A DNA stretch of 64,000 nt from Aquincola tertiaricarbonis (GTDB lineage: Bacteria; Pseudomonadota; Gammaproteobacteria; Burkholderiales; Burkholderiaceae_C), in NCBI RefSeq assembly GCF_000969605.1, contig NZ_JZUE01000007.1, forward strand, positions 62,001 to 126,000, in the 5' to 3' direction. Shown here piece after piece: positions 43,671-51,751 of this stretch. Position numbers and translations under genes: made by a program. Within the stretch, counting starts at the first letter, position 1. Every line of letters starts with the position of its first letter. The notes beneath the pieces are model-generated. The model made no database searches. It was not told where the DNA came from and worked only from the letters and a program-made list of their open reading frames with translations.

Positions 43671-43697
43671 GAAAAAAAGCCGCCCGGAGGCGGCTTT
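43671..43697 (-). terminator. Intrinsic terminator after rpsI
   Basis: On the minus strand GCCGCC (43689-43694 complement) and GGCGGC (43679-43684 complement) form a six-pair stem with a four-base loop, followed by seven T's (43672-43678 complement). It ends the rplM-rpsI transcript ahead of erpA. Confidence 0.85.
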
Positions 43698-43716
43698 CGA
43701 TGCGCAGCAGGCGCGA

Positions 43717-44109
43717 TCAGCGCTTGCTGAACTGCTTGCGACGGCGGGCGCCGTGCAGGCCGACCTTCTTACGCTCGACTTCACGCGCATCACGCGTCAC
43801 GAAGCCGGCGTTGCTCAGCTCGGGCTTCAGCGCCGCGTCGTAGTCGATCAGCGCGCGGGTGACGCCGTGGCGCACCGCACCGGCCTGGCCGCTTTCGCCG
43901 CCGCCCTGCACGTTGACCTTGATGTCGAAAGCCTCGACGTTGTTCGTCAGGAACAACGGCTGCTTGACGATCATGATCGAGGTCTGGCGGCCGAAGTACT
44001 CCTCCACCGGCTTGCCGTTCACCGTGATCTGGCCCGTGCCCTTCTTCATGAAGACACGTGCGACAGACGACTTGCGACGGCCCGTTCCGTAGTTCCAATT
44101 GCCGATCAT
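43717..44109 (-). CDS. rpsI: 30S ribosomal protein S9
   Basis: A 130-residue S9 protein. The opening [16 protein letters not shown] and the C-terminal [11 protein letters not shown] tail that reaches the decoding centre are intact. It is the second gene of rplM-rpsI, nine bases downstream of rplM with a AGGAGCT ribosome site. The operon ends at the terminator at 43671-43697. Confidence 0.97.
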   Translation of the reverse strand: MIGNWNYGTGRRKSSVARVFMKKGTGQITVNGKPVEEYFGRQTSIMIVKQPLFLTNNVEAFDIKVNVQGGGESGQAGAVRHGVTRALIDYDAALKPELSNAGFVTRDAREVERKKVGLHGARRRKQFSKR

Positions 44110-44118
44110 CTCAGCTCC

Positions 44119-44547
44119 TTAGATTTCCAGCGTCTTGGGCTGCTGAGCGGTGTGCGGGTGGGTGTCACCGGCATAGACCTTCAGCTTCTTCACCATCGCG
44201 TAGCCCAGCGGACCCTTGGGGAGCATGCCCTTCACGGCCTTTTCCAGGGCACGGCCGGGGTGCTTGGCCTGCATGTCCTTAAACTTGGTCGCGTAGATGC
44301 CGCCCGGGAAGCCCGAGTGCCGGTAGTACACCTTGTCGTTGGCCTTGTTGCCGGTGACACGGAGCTTGTCGACGTTGATGACGATGATGAAATCACCGGT
44401 ATCGACGTGAGGCGTGTAGATGGCCTTGTGCTTGCCGCGCAAACGGAGTGCCACTTCGCTGGCAACACGTCCGAGCACCTTGTCGGTGGCGTCGAGCACA
44501 AGCCACTCGTGCTTCACTTCGGCCGGCTTGGCGCTGAAGGTCTTCAT
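44119..44547 (-). CDS. rplM: 50S ribosomal protein L13
   Basis: A 142-residue L13 protein; [35 protein letters not shown] and [20 protein letters not shown] are family hallmarks. The start at 44547 follows GAGAGGT-like sequence. First gene of rplM-rpsI; a 200-bp leader with hairpin-forming sequence lies upstream. Confidence 0.97.
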   Translation of the reverse strand: MKTFSAKPAEVKHEWLVLDATDKVLGRVASEVALRLRGKHKAIYTPHVDTGDFIIVINVDKLRVTGNKANDKVYYRHSGFPGGIYATKFKDMQAKHPGRALEKAVKGMLPKGPLGYAMVKKLKVYAGDTHPHTAQQPKTLEI

Positions 44548-44842
44548 GAGAGGTCTTTCAATGTGGGCGCGCCGGCATGGCACACCCGGAAACGGACTTT
44601 CGTTTGCGTGTCGGCTTCTTCGGTGCCACTCTCACGAGGTGGCCTCTCAGTCGCTGCCGTGGCAGGCACGGCGCGCAAGCAAACGTCCCGTCCGTCGGAG
44701 GGAAGCCCGCGAGTATATGCGGTTTTGACAAGGCAGTGCCACGGTTCCGGGGCGCTGAGTGACTCACCCAGCAACGCCGCGTCCCGCGACCGCCTACAAT
44801 ACTAGGGTAAATACTGACGCGACACCGCGCCACGGAGCCTCC
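44548..44842. promoter_or_regulatory. Divergent rplM / GNAT control region
   Basis: Toward rplM, TATACT on the minus strand (44712-44717) is a good -10 with a weak -35, giving a leader of about 160 nt with a GCCGTG/CACGGC hairpin. Toward the GNAT gene, TACAAT (44795-44800) is a -10-like hexamer, and TGAGT-G-ACTCA (44756-44766) is an 11-bp dyad that may bind a regulator. Confidence 0.4.
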
Positions 44843-45523
44843 ATGAACACTCGCACTGCCACTCCCACCGCCGCTCCCGGCAAGGCGGCGAGCTACCGCT
44901 GGCTGCCGGTGCGTTCCCTGGCGCAGCGGCACCGCCCGCGCATCCTGTCGCATCTGCTCAGCCTGGATCCGGCCGACCGTTACCTGCGCTTCGGCTATGC
45001 CGCGTCGGACAGCCAGGTGGGCCGCTACGTGGACGGCATCGACTTCGTGCACGACGAAGTGTTCGGGGTGTTCAACCGCCGGCTGGAACTGGTGGCGCTG
45101 GCGCACCTGGCCTACCTGAGCCCGGTGCCAGGCCAGCCGCCGGCGGCGGAGTTTGGCGTGTCGGTGGTGGGCGGCGCCCGCGGCCGCGGCTTTGGGGCGC
45201 GCCTCTTCGAGCATGCGGTGCTGCATGCCCGCAACCGTGGCATCACCACGCTGGTGATCCATGCGCTGAGCGAGAACACCGCGATGCTGAAGATCGCACG
45301 CAACGCAGGCGCGGTGGTGGAGCGCTCGGGCTCCGAAGCGGAAGCGCGGCTGAAGCTGCCGCCGGAGGACCTGGTGTCCAACGTGGAGCAGCTGCTGGGC
45401 GACCAGGCCGCCGAGATCGACTACCGGCTGAAGGTGCATGCACGCCAGGTGAACGCCTTGCTCGAGGGCATCTCGTCGGTGAAGTCGTACTTCGGCGTGA
45501 CCGGCCGCGGCGCCAGCGAGTGA
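44843..45523 (+). CDS. GNAT family N-acetyltransferase
   Basis: A 226-residue acetyltransferase. The acetyl-CoA site is VSVVGGARGRGFGARLFEHAV (about residues 105-125), with motif B ALSENTAMLKIARNAGA. The N-terminal 20 residues are disordered. The target is unknown. It diverges from rplM; ATG at 44843 with GGAGCC upstream. Confidence 0.88.
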   Translation: MNTRTATPTAAPGKAASYRWLPVRSLAQRHRPRILSHLLSLDPADRYLRFGYAASDSQVGRYVDGIDFVHDEVFGVFNRRLELVALAHLAYLSPVPGQPPAAEFGVSVVGGARGRGFGARLFEHAVLHARNRGITTLVIHALSENTAMLKIARNAGAVVERSGSEAEARLKLPPEDLVSNVEQLLGDQAAEIDYRLKVHARQVNALLEGISSVKSYFGVTGRGASE

Positions 45524-45609
45524 TGGGCGCCGGCGCGGCCGCGGGCCTTAACATGCCCGCTCCGCATTTCCGTGCTGCCGTGGGGCACCGCACCTCTGCC
45601 GTTTGACCG

Positions 45610-46269
45610 ATGCTGCAGTCGTCACCGTGGTTCGTCGCTGGCGCCATCCTGCTGTTGGGCACCGTGCTGATCGCCGTGGTCGCGTGGCGGCGTAGGCGCC
45701 TGACGGCCCGCCAGCCGATGCTGCCCGACGAATGGCCGCTGGCGCCGCGCCCGGTGTTCAGCGCCGAGGAGCGGCAGGTGTACCGCCAGCTGCGGGAAGC
45801 CTCGCCGCAGCATGTGGTGCTGTCCAAGCTGCCGCTGGTGCGCTTCTGCCATCCGCACGACCCTGGCCGCATCCGCTACTGGTATGAGCTGATCGGTGCG
45901 CTGAACGTCTCGTTCGCCATCTGCACCGGCAGCGGCCGCGTGCTGGCGGCCATCGACATCGAATCGCCCAGCCTGCGCTCGCGACGCGGGCAGCGCATCA
46001 AGCAATCGGTGCTGGCGGCCTGCGAGGTGCGCTACCTGCGCTGCAAGGCCGATGCGCTGCCGACGATTCCCGAGCTGCGTTCGCTGGTGCCGCCCGCTGG
46101 CGCCGCGGCCCCGGCCCCTTCCACGCCCACCCCGTGGCCGGAACAGCGCAGCAGCGGCTGGCCCGAGTCCAACGGTTTCATCGACTCCTTCTTGACCGGC
46201 TACCGGCGCTCCAATCCGCCCCCCGACCAGAACGGGCCGCCTTCCCGCAACGGCACCACAGGACGCTGA
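45610..46269 (+). CDS. DUF2726-like membrane protein
   Basis: A 219-residue protein with one N-terminal membrane helix (about 8-28, WFVAGAILLLGTVLIAVVAW) and a soluble domain resembling DUF2726: FSAEERQVYRQLREA, then VRFCHPH, IDIESPS and RIKQSVLAACEVRYLRC. DUF2726 is thought to be a PD-(D/E)XK-like nuclease fold; here D/E/K are present but function is unknown. The last 60 residues are Pro-rich. srkA starts two bases after the stop, so they are probably cotranscribed. Confidence 0.7.
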   Translation: MLQSSPWFVAGAILLLGTVLIAVVAWRRRRLTARQPMLPDEWPLAPRPVFSAEERQVYRQLREASPQHVVLSKLPLVRFCHPHDPGRIRYWYELIGALNVSFAICTGSGRVLAAIDIESPSLRSRRGQRIKQSVLAACEVRYLRCKADALPTIPELRSLVPPAGAAAPAPSTPTPWPEQRSSGWPESNGFIDSFLTGYRRSNPPPDQNGPPSRNGTTGR

Positions 46270-46271
46270 AC

Positions 46272-47282
46272 ATGCCCGGTTATTCCGAACTCGACCCCGG
46301 CGCGGTGCTGGAGGCGCTGGACGCCGTCGGCCTGCGCGGCGACGGCCGCCTGCTGCAGCTCAACTCGTACGAGAACCGCGTGTTCCAGGTCTTCCTGGAG
46401 GACGGCGACGTGGTGGTCGCCAAGTTCTACCGCCCCGGCCGCTGGACCGACGCGCAGATCCTGGAGGAGCACGCCTTCGCGCTGGAACTGGCGCAGGCCG
46501 AGGTGCCGGTGATCGCGCCGCGTGGGCTGCAGCCTGCGCCCGACACGCCGGTGCCGGTGGCGCTGGCTGGCGACCCGCCGACGCTGGCCACGCTGGGCAC
46601 TGCAGCCGCGCCACACCGCTTTGCGGTGAGCGACCGCAGCGCCGGGCGCGCGCCGGAGCTCGAAGACCCGCTGGTGATGGAGTGGCTGGGCCGCTTCCTG
46701 GGCCGGCTGCATGCGGTGGGCGCCACCGCGCCGTTCCAGCATCGCCGCACGATGGACGTGGCCACCTTCGGCACCGCCGCGCGCCAGCGGCTGCTGGACG
46801 GGCGCTTCGTGCCCGAGCCGCAGGACGTGCTGTGGGCCGCCGCCAGCGAGCAGGCCCTCGTGCTGGCGCAGCAGGCCTTCGACCGCCTGCCTGGCGCGCG
46901 CCAGCTGCGGCTGCATGGCGACTGCCACCCCGGCAACATCCTGTGGCGCGACGAAGGCCCGCACGTGGTCGACCTGGACGACGCCTGCAACGGGCCTGCG
47001 GTGCAGGACCTGTGGATGCTGCTGTCGGGCGACCGGCCGACGATGTCGATGCAGCTGGAGTCGCTGCTGGAAGGCTACGAAAGCTTCATGCGCTTCGACC
47101 GCCGCGAGCTCACGTTGATCGAGCCGCTGCGCACGCTGCGCATGATCCACCACAGCGCCTGGATCGCAGAGCGCTGGGAAGACCCCGCCTTCCCGGCGGC
47201 CTTCCCGTGGTTCGGCACCGCGGCCTACTGGCAGCAGCAGACGCAGCAGCTGCGCGAGCAGATCGAGGCCATGGGGGAATAG
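46272..47282 (+). CDS. srkA: Stress response kinase A (RdoA/SrkA type)
   Basis: A 336-residue aminoglycoside-phosphotransferase-fold Ser/Thr kinase. The catalytic loop is LHGDCHPGNILW and the metal site VVDLDDACNGP; N-terminal LNSYENRVFQV and MIHHSAWIAERW match E. coli SrkA/YihE, which protects against envelope and oxidative stress and programmed death. It starts two bases after the DUF2726-like gene; the two may form a stress unit. Confidence 0.9.
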   Translation: MPGYSELDPGAVLEALDAVGLRGDGRLLQLNSYENRVFQVFLEDGDVVVAKFYRPGRWTDAQILEEHAFALELAQAEVPVIAPRGLQPAPDTPVPVALAGDPPTLATLGTAAAPHRFAVSDRSAGRAPELEDPLVMEWLGRFLGRLHAVGATAPFQHRRTMDVATFGTAARQRLLDGRFVPEPQDVLWAAASEQALVLAQQAFDRLPGARQLRLHGDCHPGNILWRDEGPHVVDLDDACNGPAVQDLWMLLSGDRPTMSMQLESLLEGYESFMRFDRRELTLIEPLRTLRMIHHSAWIAERWEDPAFPAAFPWFGTAAYWQQQTQQLREQIEAMGE

Positions 47283-47355
47283 CGCCCCCGAGCTCGCTTC
47301 GCTCGCGCCCCCCGAGGGGGAGCCCCGTTCCTTGGGGCGGCCCGGCGGAACGGGG
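47283..47355. repeat. Burkholderiales-type intergenic hairpin repeat
   Basis: The segment with CGAGCTCGCTTCGCTCG followed by CCCCCGAGGGGG and CCCCGTTCC/GGAACGGGG arms (47323-47331 and 47347-47355) is a palindromic element. I recall strings of this kind as repeated intergenic elements in Burkholderiales genomes. It lies between convergent srkA and htpG and may stop both transcripts. Confidence 0.5.
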
Positions 47356-47369
47356 AGTGGCCCGCGCCA

Positions 47370-49241
47370 TCAGGCCGTCAGCAGCCGCGTCACGCGCTGC
47401 ACATGGTCGGCCGGGCTTTCCAGCTGGCCGCCCTCGGCCAGCCAGGCCTGGTCGAACAGCAGGTTGGCCAGGTCGTCGAAATGGGACTCGTCCGCCTCCA
47501 GCCGCTTGACCAGCGCATGCGACGGGTTCACTTCCAGGATGGGCTGGGTCTTGGGCGCCTGCTGGCCGGCCTGCTTCAGCATGCGGGCCAGGTGGGCGCT
47601 CATGTCGCCTTCCTCCACCACGATGCAGGCCGGCGAATCGACCAGGCGGCTGGTGGAACGCACGTCCTTCGCGCGGTCCTTCAGCGCGGTCTTGAGCTTT
47701 TCCAGCACCGGCTTGAAGGCCTCGGCGGCTTCCTCGGCCTGCTTCTTCTCCTCGTCGTCCTGCAGCTTGCCCAGGTCGACCGCGCCCTTGGCCACGCTCT
47801 GCAGCGGCTTGCCTTCCACCTCGTACAGGTGCGAGAGCATCCACTCGTCGACGCGGTCGGTCAGCAGCAGCACCTCGATGCCCTTCTTGCGGAAGATCTC
47901 GAGCTGCGGGCTGCTCTTGGCGCCGGCCAGACTGTCGGCGGTGATGTAGTAGATGGACTCCTGGCCTTCCTTCATGCGGCCGATGTAGTCGGCGAAGGAC
48001 ACGCCCTCGTCGGCCTGCGTGGAAGCGAAGCGCAGCAGCTTGACCAGGCGCTCCTGGTTGGCATGGTCCTCGCCCACGCCTTCCTTCAGCACCGCGCCGA
48101 ACTCGTTCCAGAACGAGGCGTACTTGTCCTTCTGGTTCTCGGCCACGTCCTCCAGCATGCTCAGCACGCGCTTGGTGCTGCCTTCGCGGATGGCCTTCAC
48201 GTCGCGGCTTTCCTGCAGCAGCTCCCGGCTGACATTCAGCGGCAGGTCGGCCGAGTCGATCACGCCCTTGACGAAGCGCAGGTACACCGGCATCAGCGCC
48301 TCGGCATCGTCCATGATGAAGACGCGCTTGACGTACAGCTTCACGCCGCCGCGCTTGTCGCGGTTCCACAGGTCGAACGGCGCCTTGGCCGGCACGTACA
48401 GCAGCTGGGTGTACTCGCTGCGGCCTTCCACGCGGTTGTGCGTGTAGGCCAGCGGCGCTTCGGTGTCGTAGCTGATCTGCTTGTAGAACTCCTGGTACTC
48501 GGCGTCGGTCACGTCGCTCTTGCTGCGGGCCCACAGCGCGGCGGCCTTGTTGACCGTCTCCCATTCGTCCTTGACGACCTGCTTCTTCTCCTCGGCGTCC
48601 CACTCCTCCTTCTTCATCAGGATGGGCAGCGAGATGTGGTCGGAGTACTTGCCGATGATCGACTTCAGGCGCCAGGTGCTGAGGAATTCGCTCTCCTCGT
48701 CGCGCAGGTGCAGGATGACGTCGGTGCCGCGCTCAGGGCGGTTGATCGTCTCCACCTCGAACTGGCCGGAGCCGTCGCTGCTCCAGCGCACGCCCTGGTC
48801 GGCGGGCAGGCCGGCGCGGCGGCTTTCCACGGTGATGCGGTCGGCCACGATGAAGCCGGAATAGAAGCCCACGCCGAACTGGCCGATCAGGTTGGCGTCC
48901 TTCTTCTGGTCGCCCTGCAGCTTGCTCATGAACTCGCGCGTGCCGCTCTTGGCGATGGTGCCGAGGTGGGCCACGGCCTCGTCGGCGCTCATGCCGATGC
49001 CGTTGTCGCGGATGGTGAGGGTCTTGGCCTCGGCGTCGAACCACACGCGCACCTCGAGGTTGGGCGCGTCCTCGTACAGCGCGTTGTTGTCCAGCGCCTC
49101 GAAGCGCAGCTTGTCGCAGGCGTCCGATGCGTTGGAGACCAGCTCGCGCAGGAAGATCTCCTTGTTCGAGTACAGCGAGTGGGTCACCAGATGCAGGATC
49201 TGCTGGACTTCGGCCTGGAAGGCAAGTGTTTGTTTTTCCAT
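47370..49241 (-). CDS. htpG: Chaperone HtpG (Hsp90)
   Basis: A 623-residue ATP-dependent chaperone. The N-terminal GHKL ATPase ([48 protein letters not shown]) is followed by the middle domain ([17 protein letters not shown]) and a C-terminal dimerisation domain. ATG at 49241. No heat-shock promoter could be read with confidence. It converges with srkA. Confidence 0.97.
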   Translation of the reverse strand: MEKQTLAFQAEVQQILHLVTHSLYSNKEIFLRELVSNASDACDKLRFEALDNNALYEDAPNLEVRVWFDAEAKTLTIRDNGIGMSADEAVAHLGTIAKSGTREFMSKLQGDQKKDANLIGQFGVGFYSGFIVADRITVESRRAGLPADQGVRWSSDGSGQFEVETINRPERGTDVILHLRDEESEFLSTWRLKSIIGKYSDHISLPILMKKEEWDAEEKKQVVKDEWETVNKAAALWARSKSDVTDAEYQEFYKQISYDTEAPLAYTHNRVEGRSEYTQLLYVPAKAPFDLWNRDKRGGVKLYVKRVFIMDDAEALMPVYLRFVKGVIDSADLPLNVSRELLQESRDVKAIREGSTKRVLSMLEDVAENQKDKYASFWNEFGAVLKEGVGEDHANQERLVKLLRFASTQADEGVSFADYIGRMKEGQESIYYITADSLAGAKSSPQLEIFRKKGIEVLLLTDRVDEWMLSHLYEVEGKPLQSVAKGAVDLGKLQDDEEKKQAEEAAEAFKPVLEKLKTALKDRAKDVRSTSRLVDSPACIVVEEGDMSAHLARMLKQAGQQAPKTQPILEVNPSHALVKRLEADESHFDDLANLLFDQAWLAEGGQLESPADHVQRVTRLLTA

Positions 49242-49316
49242 GATCGTTCGAGTGTTGCCGACAAGGGGTGGAACAGGTGATCGCGATTTTGGGTCAGCGC
49301 GCCGGGTTTCAACCGG

Positions 49317-49423
49317 GGCGCCGCGCTGCGCTCAAGTGACGCAGCGGCGCCGCCGATACCGTGCCTGACCTCCCGGTTTGCTCGCTAGCCGTTCCGCGAC
49401 CCTCCGGGTCCCTCTTGGCTAGC
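49317..49423 (+). promoter_or_regulatory. Structured leader upstream of the chemoreceptor gene
   Basis: Two stem-loops: GGCGCCGC..TGCG (49317-49330) with CGCAGCGGCGCC (49340-49351), 12 bp with a 2-base bulge; and GCTAGCC (49384-49390) with GGCTAGC (49417-49423), enclosing GACCC-TCC-GGGTC (49398-49410). No known riboswitch consensus was recognised. The second stem ends 17 bases before the MCP start codon. Confidence 0.45.
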
Positions 49424-49440
49424 ACTCCTGCAAACCGCGC

Positions 49441-51249
49441 ATGAACCTTCTCCAACGCCTGTCGATCCCTGGCAAGCTCATCGCCGCCTCCGTGGCAACC
49501 GTGGCCATCTCGATGGCCATCCTGACCGCCAGCGGCTTCTGGACCACCCGCAACGCCCTGTATGGCGTGCTGGAAAAAAGCACAGGCGCCCTGGCCGACA
49601 GCTATGCCAGCGGCATCGCCACCTGGGTGGCCGACAAGACCGGCGTGCTGCGCGCCATGGTCCCCACCGCGCTGACCGGTGATCCCGCTCCGGCGCTTGA
49701 ACTGCTGCGGCAGTCGGGCGCCTTCGACACCGCCTATGCCGGCTATCCGGACAAGCGGGCGGTGTTCTCCAAGCCGCAGAACACGGTCGCCAACTACGAC
49801 CCCACCTCCCGGCCCTGGTACCAGGCCGCGGCAGCCGCGGGCAAGGCCGTGCTCACCGCGCCCTACCGCGACGCGCAAACCGGCCAGCTGGTGGTGACCT
49901 TCGCTGCGCCCGCCATCCGGGGCACCGAGCTGGCGGCGGTGGTGGCCGGCGACATTCCGCTGCGCGAGGTGAATGACGCAGTCAAGGCCATCCGGCCGTC
50001 GCCCAACAGCTTCGGGTTCGTGGTCGACCAGTCGGGCCTCATCGTCTCGCATGCCGACGCCGACCGTGCGCTGCAGCCGGCCACGGCCCTGTCGCCCGAC
50101 CTGCGGCCGGACAAGCTGGCGTCGCTGCGCTCGGCCGATGCCTTTGTGGCGATGCAGATCGGCGAGCGCGAGTACTGGATGACCGCCCGCAGCATTCCCG
50201 GCACCGACTGGACGCTGCTGGTGGCCGTGGATCAGGCCGACGCGCTGGAGGGCTTTGCCGCCGTGGGCACCACCCTGGGCGTGCTGGGCCTGGTGGTGCT
50301 GGCCATGACGGCGGTGGCGCTGGGCGTGTTGACCCAGCTGCTGCTGCGTCGATTGCGCCGCCTGCGTGCCGCGCTGCGCGACATCGCCAGCGGCCAGGCC
50401 GACCTGACGCGCCGCCTGAGCACGAACGGCAACGACGAGCTGGCCGACGTGGGCCGGCACTTCAATGCCTTCGCGGACAAGATCGCCGCCATCCTGCAGG
50501 GCGTGCGGGGCGCCACCGCGCTGGTGAACACCGCGGCGTCGGAGATCGCCGCCGGCAACGCGGACCTCTCGGGCCGGGCCGAGCAGACGGCCGCCAACCT
50601 GCAGCTCACCGCCAGCTCCATGGACCGGCTGACCGGCACCGTGCGCCAGACCGCCGAGTCGGCCACCGTGGCCAATGGCCTGGCCTCCAGCGCGGCCGAT
50701 GCGGCCTTGCGCGGCGGCAACGTGGTGGGCCAGGTGGTGACGACGATGGAGGCCATTTCGGACAGCTCGCGCAAGATCGTCGACATCATCGGCACCATCG
50801 ACGGCATCGCCTTCCAGACCAACATCCTCGCGCTCAATGCCGCGGTGGAAGCCGCGCGCGCCGGCGAGCAGGGCCGCGGCTTCGCGGTGGTGGCGGCCGA
50901 GGTGCGTTCGCTGGCCAAGCGCTCGGCCTCGGCCGCGCAGGAGATCAAGGTGCTGATCGGCGACAGCGTGGGCAAGGTGGAGGACGGCGCCCGCCTGGTG
51001 CAGGACGCCGGCAGCACCATGCAGGACATCGTGCACAGCGTGCGCCGCGTGAGCGACATCATCGGCGAGATCACCGCGGCCACCACCGACCAGAGCCACG
51101 GCATCGGCGAGGTGGGCACCGCCATGGCCGAGCTGGACCGCATGACGCAGCAGAACGCCGCGCTGGTGGAGCAATCGGCCGCCGCCACGCAGAGCCTGAA
51201 GCAGCAGGCCGACCGGCTGGCGGAGGTGGTGGCCGGCTTCAAGACCTGA
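49441..51249 (+). CDS. Methyl-accepting chemotaxis protein (dCache sensor)
   Basis: A 602-residue chemoreceptor. A first membrane helix (about 12-34), a periplasmic dCache sensor domain (about 40-270, [15 protein letters not shown] and [11 protein letters not shown]), a second helix (about 276-300), a HAMP linker and the signalling domain whose hairpin tip [28 protein letters not shown] contacts CheA/CheW. The DPTSRPWYQ motif is typical of amino-acid-type dCache sites. The ligand is unknown. It starts at the ATG after a structured leader. Confidence 0.93.
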   Translation: MNLLQRLSIPGKLIAASVATVAISMAILTASGFWTTRNALYGVLEKSTGALADSYASGIATWVADKTGVLRAMVPTALTGDPAPALELLRQSGAFDTAYAGYPDKRAVFSKPQNTVANYDPTSRPWYQAAAAAGKAVLTAPYRDAQTGQLVVTFAAPAIRGTELAAVVAGDIPLREVNDAVKAIRPSPNSFGFVVDQSGLIVSHADADRALQPATALSPDLRPDKLASLRSADAFVAMQIGEREYWMTARSIPGTDWTLLVAVDQADALEGFAAVGTTLGVLGLVVLAMTAVALGVLTQLLLRRLRRLRAALRDIASGQADLTRRLSTNGNDELADVGRHFNAFADKIAAILQGVRGATALVNTAASEIAAGNADLSGRAEQTAANLQLTASSMDRLTGTVRQTAESATVANGLASSAADAALRGGNVVGQVVTTMEAISDSSRKIVDIIGTIDGIAFQTNILALNAAVEAARAGEQGRGFAVVAAEVRSLAKRSASAAQEIKVLIGDSVGKVEDGARLVQDAGSTMQDIVHSVRRVSDIIGEITAATTDQSHGIGEVGTAMAELDRMTQQNAALVEQSAAATQSLKQQADRLAEVVAGFKT

Positions 51250-51272
51250 CGGGCCACCAGGCTTGCTGCGCT

Positions 51273-51749
51273 CTACAGGAAGCGTTCGAGCAGTCGGCGG
51301 GAGCCGCGGTCGAGCGCCCGCCAGTCGGGCACGGTGAAGAAGATGCCGTGGCTGCTGGCGATCATCAGCATGCCGTCATTGCCCACGCGGCGGATGTCCT
51401 CCTCGCCCTTCAGCTCGAAGCGCGTGGGGCCGCGGTCGGTGTCCACCTCCCACAGGCTGGGCGTGGAAAAGGTGGACACGGTGCGGATGCGCTGGATCTT
51501 CGGCGAGAAGTCGCGCTGCGCCAGCTCCTCGGCGATCAGTGCGCGCACCGGCGCCGGCAGCGCGGCCAGGCGGTCGATCCACACCGCCTCGCGGCCCTCC
51601 GCATTCACCAACGAGATGCCTTCGTCGGGCGCGGCCAGCGGGAACGCCCGCACCGGCAGCACGCCCTCGTGGCGCATGCCGTCGGCAGTGGTCAGCACCA
51701 GCCGGCCGAAGCCGTCGCGCTGCAACTGGAAGTCTTCAAGCGTGGCCAT
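51273..51749 (-). CDS. DUF1854 protein (cyanophycin-locus associated)
   Basis: A 158-residue cytoplasmic DUF1854 protein, of unknown activity. Markers are EDFQLQRDGFGRLVL, the conserved RVVSTFSTPSLWEVDTDRG-like block and FELKGEEDIRRV. Two bases separate it from the ABC transporter gene upstream, so they are one transcript. DUF1854 next to this ABC transporter and cphA genes is a recurring arrangement from memory; in it the protein is called cyanophycin metabolism-associated. Confidence 0.8.
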   Translation of the reverse strand: MATLEDFQLQRDGFGRLVLTTADGMRHEGVLPVRAFPLAAPDEGISLVNAEGREAVWIDRLAALPAPVRALIAEELAQRDFSPKIQRIRTVSTFSTPSLWEVDTDRGPTRFELKGEEDIRRVGNDGMLMIASSHGIFFTVPDWRALDRGSRRLLERFL

Positions 51750-51751
51750 GC

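Noticed and set aside
44718-44740. TTGTCA as -35 for the rplM promoter
   Set aside because: It is only eight bases from TATACT, too close for sigma-70; a sigma-54 reading also fails the spacing.
49317-49423. c-di-GMP riboswitch before the chemoreceptor
   Set aside because: The conserved GEMM core sequence is absent; only generic stems are present.
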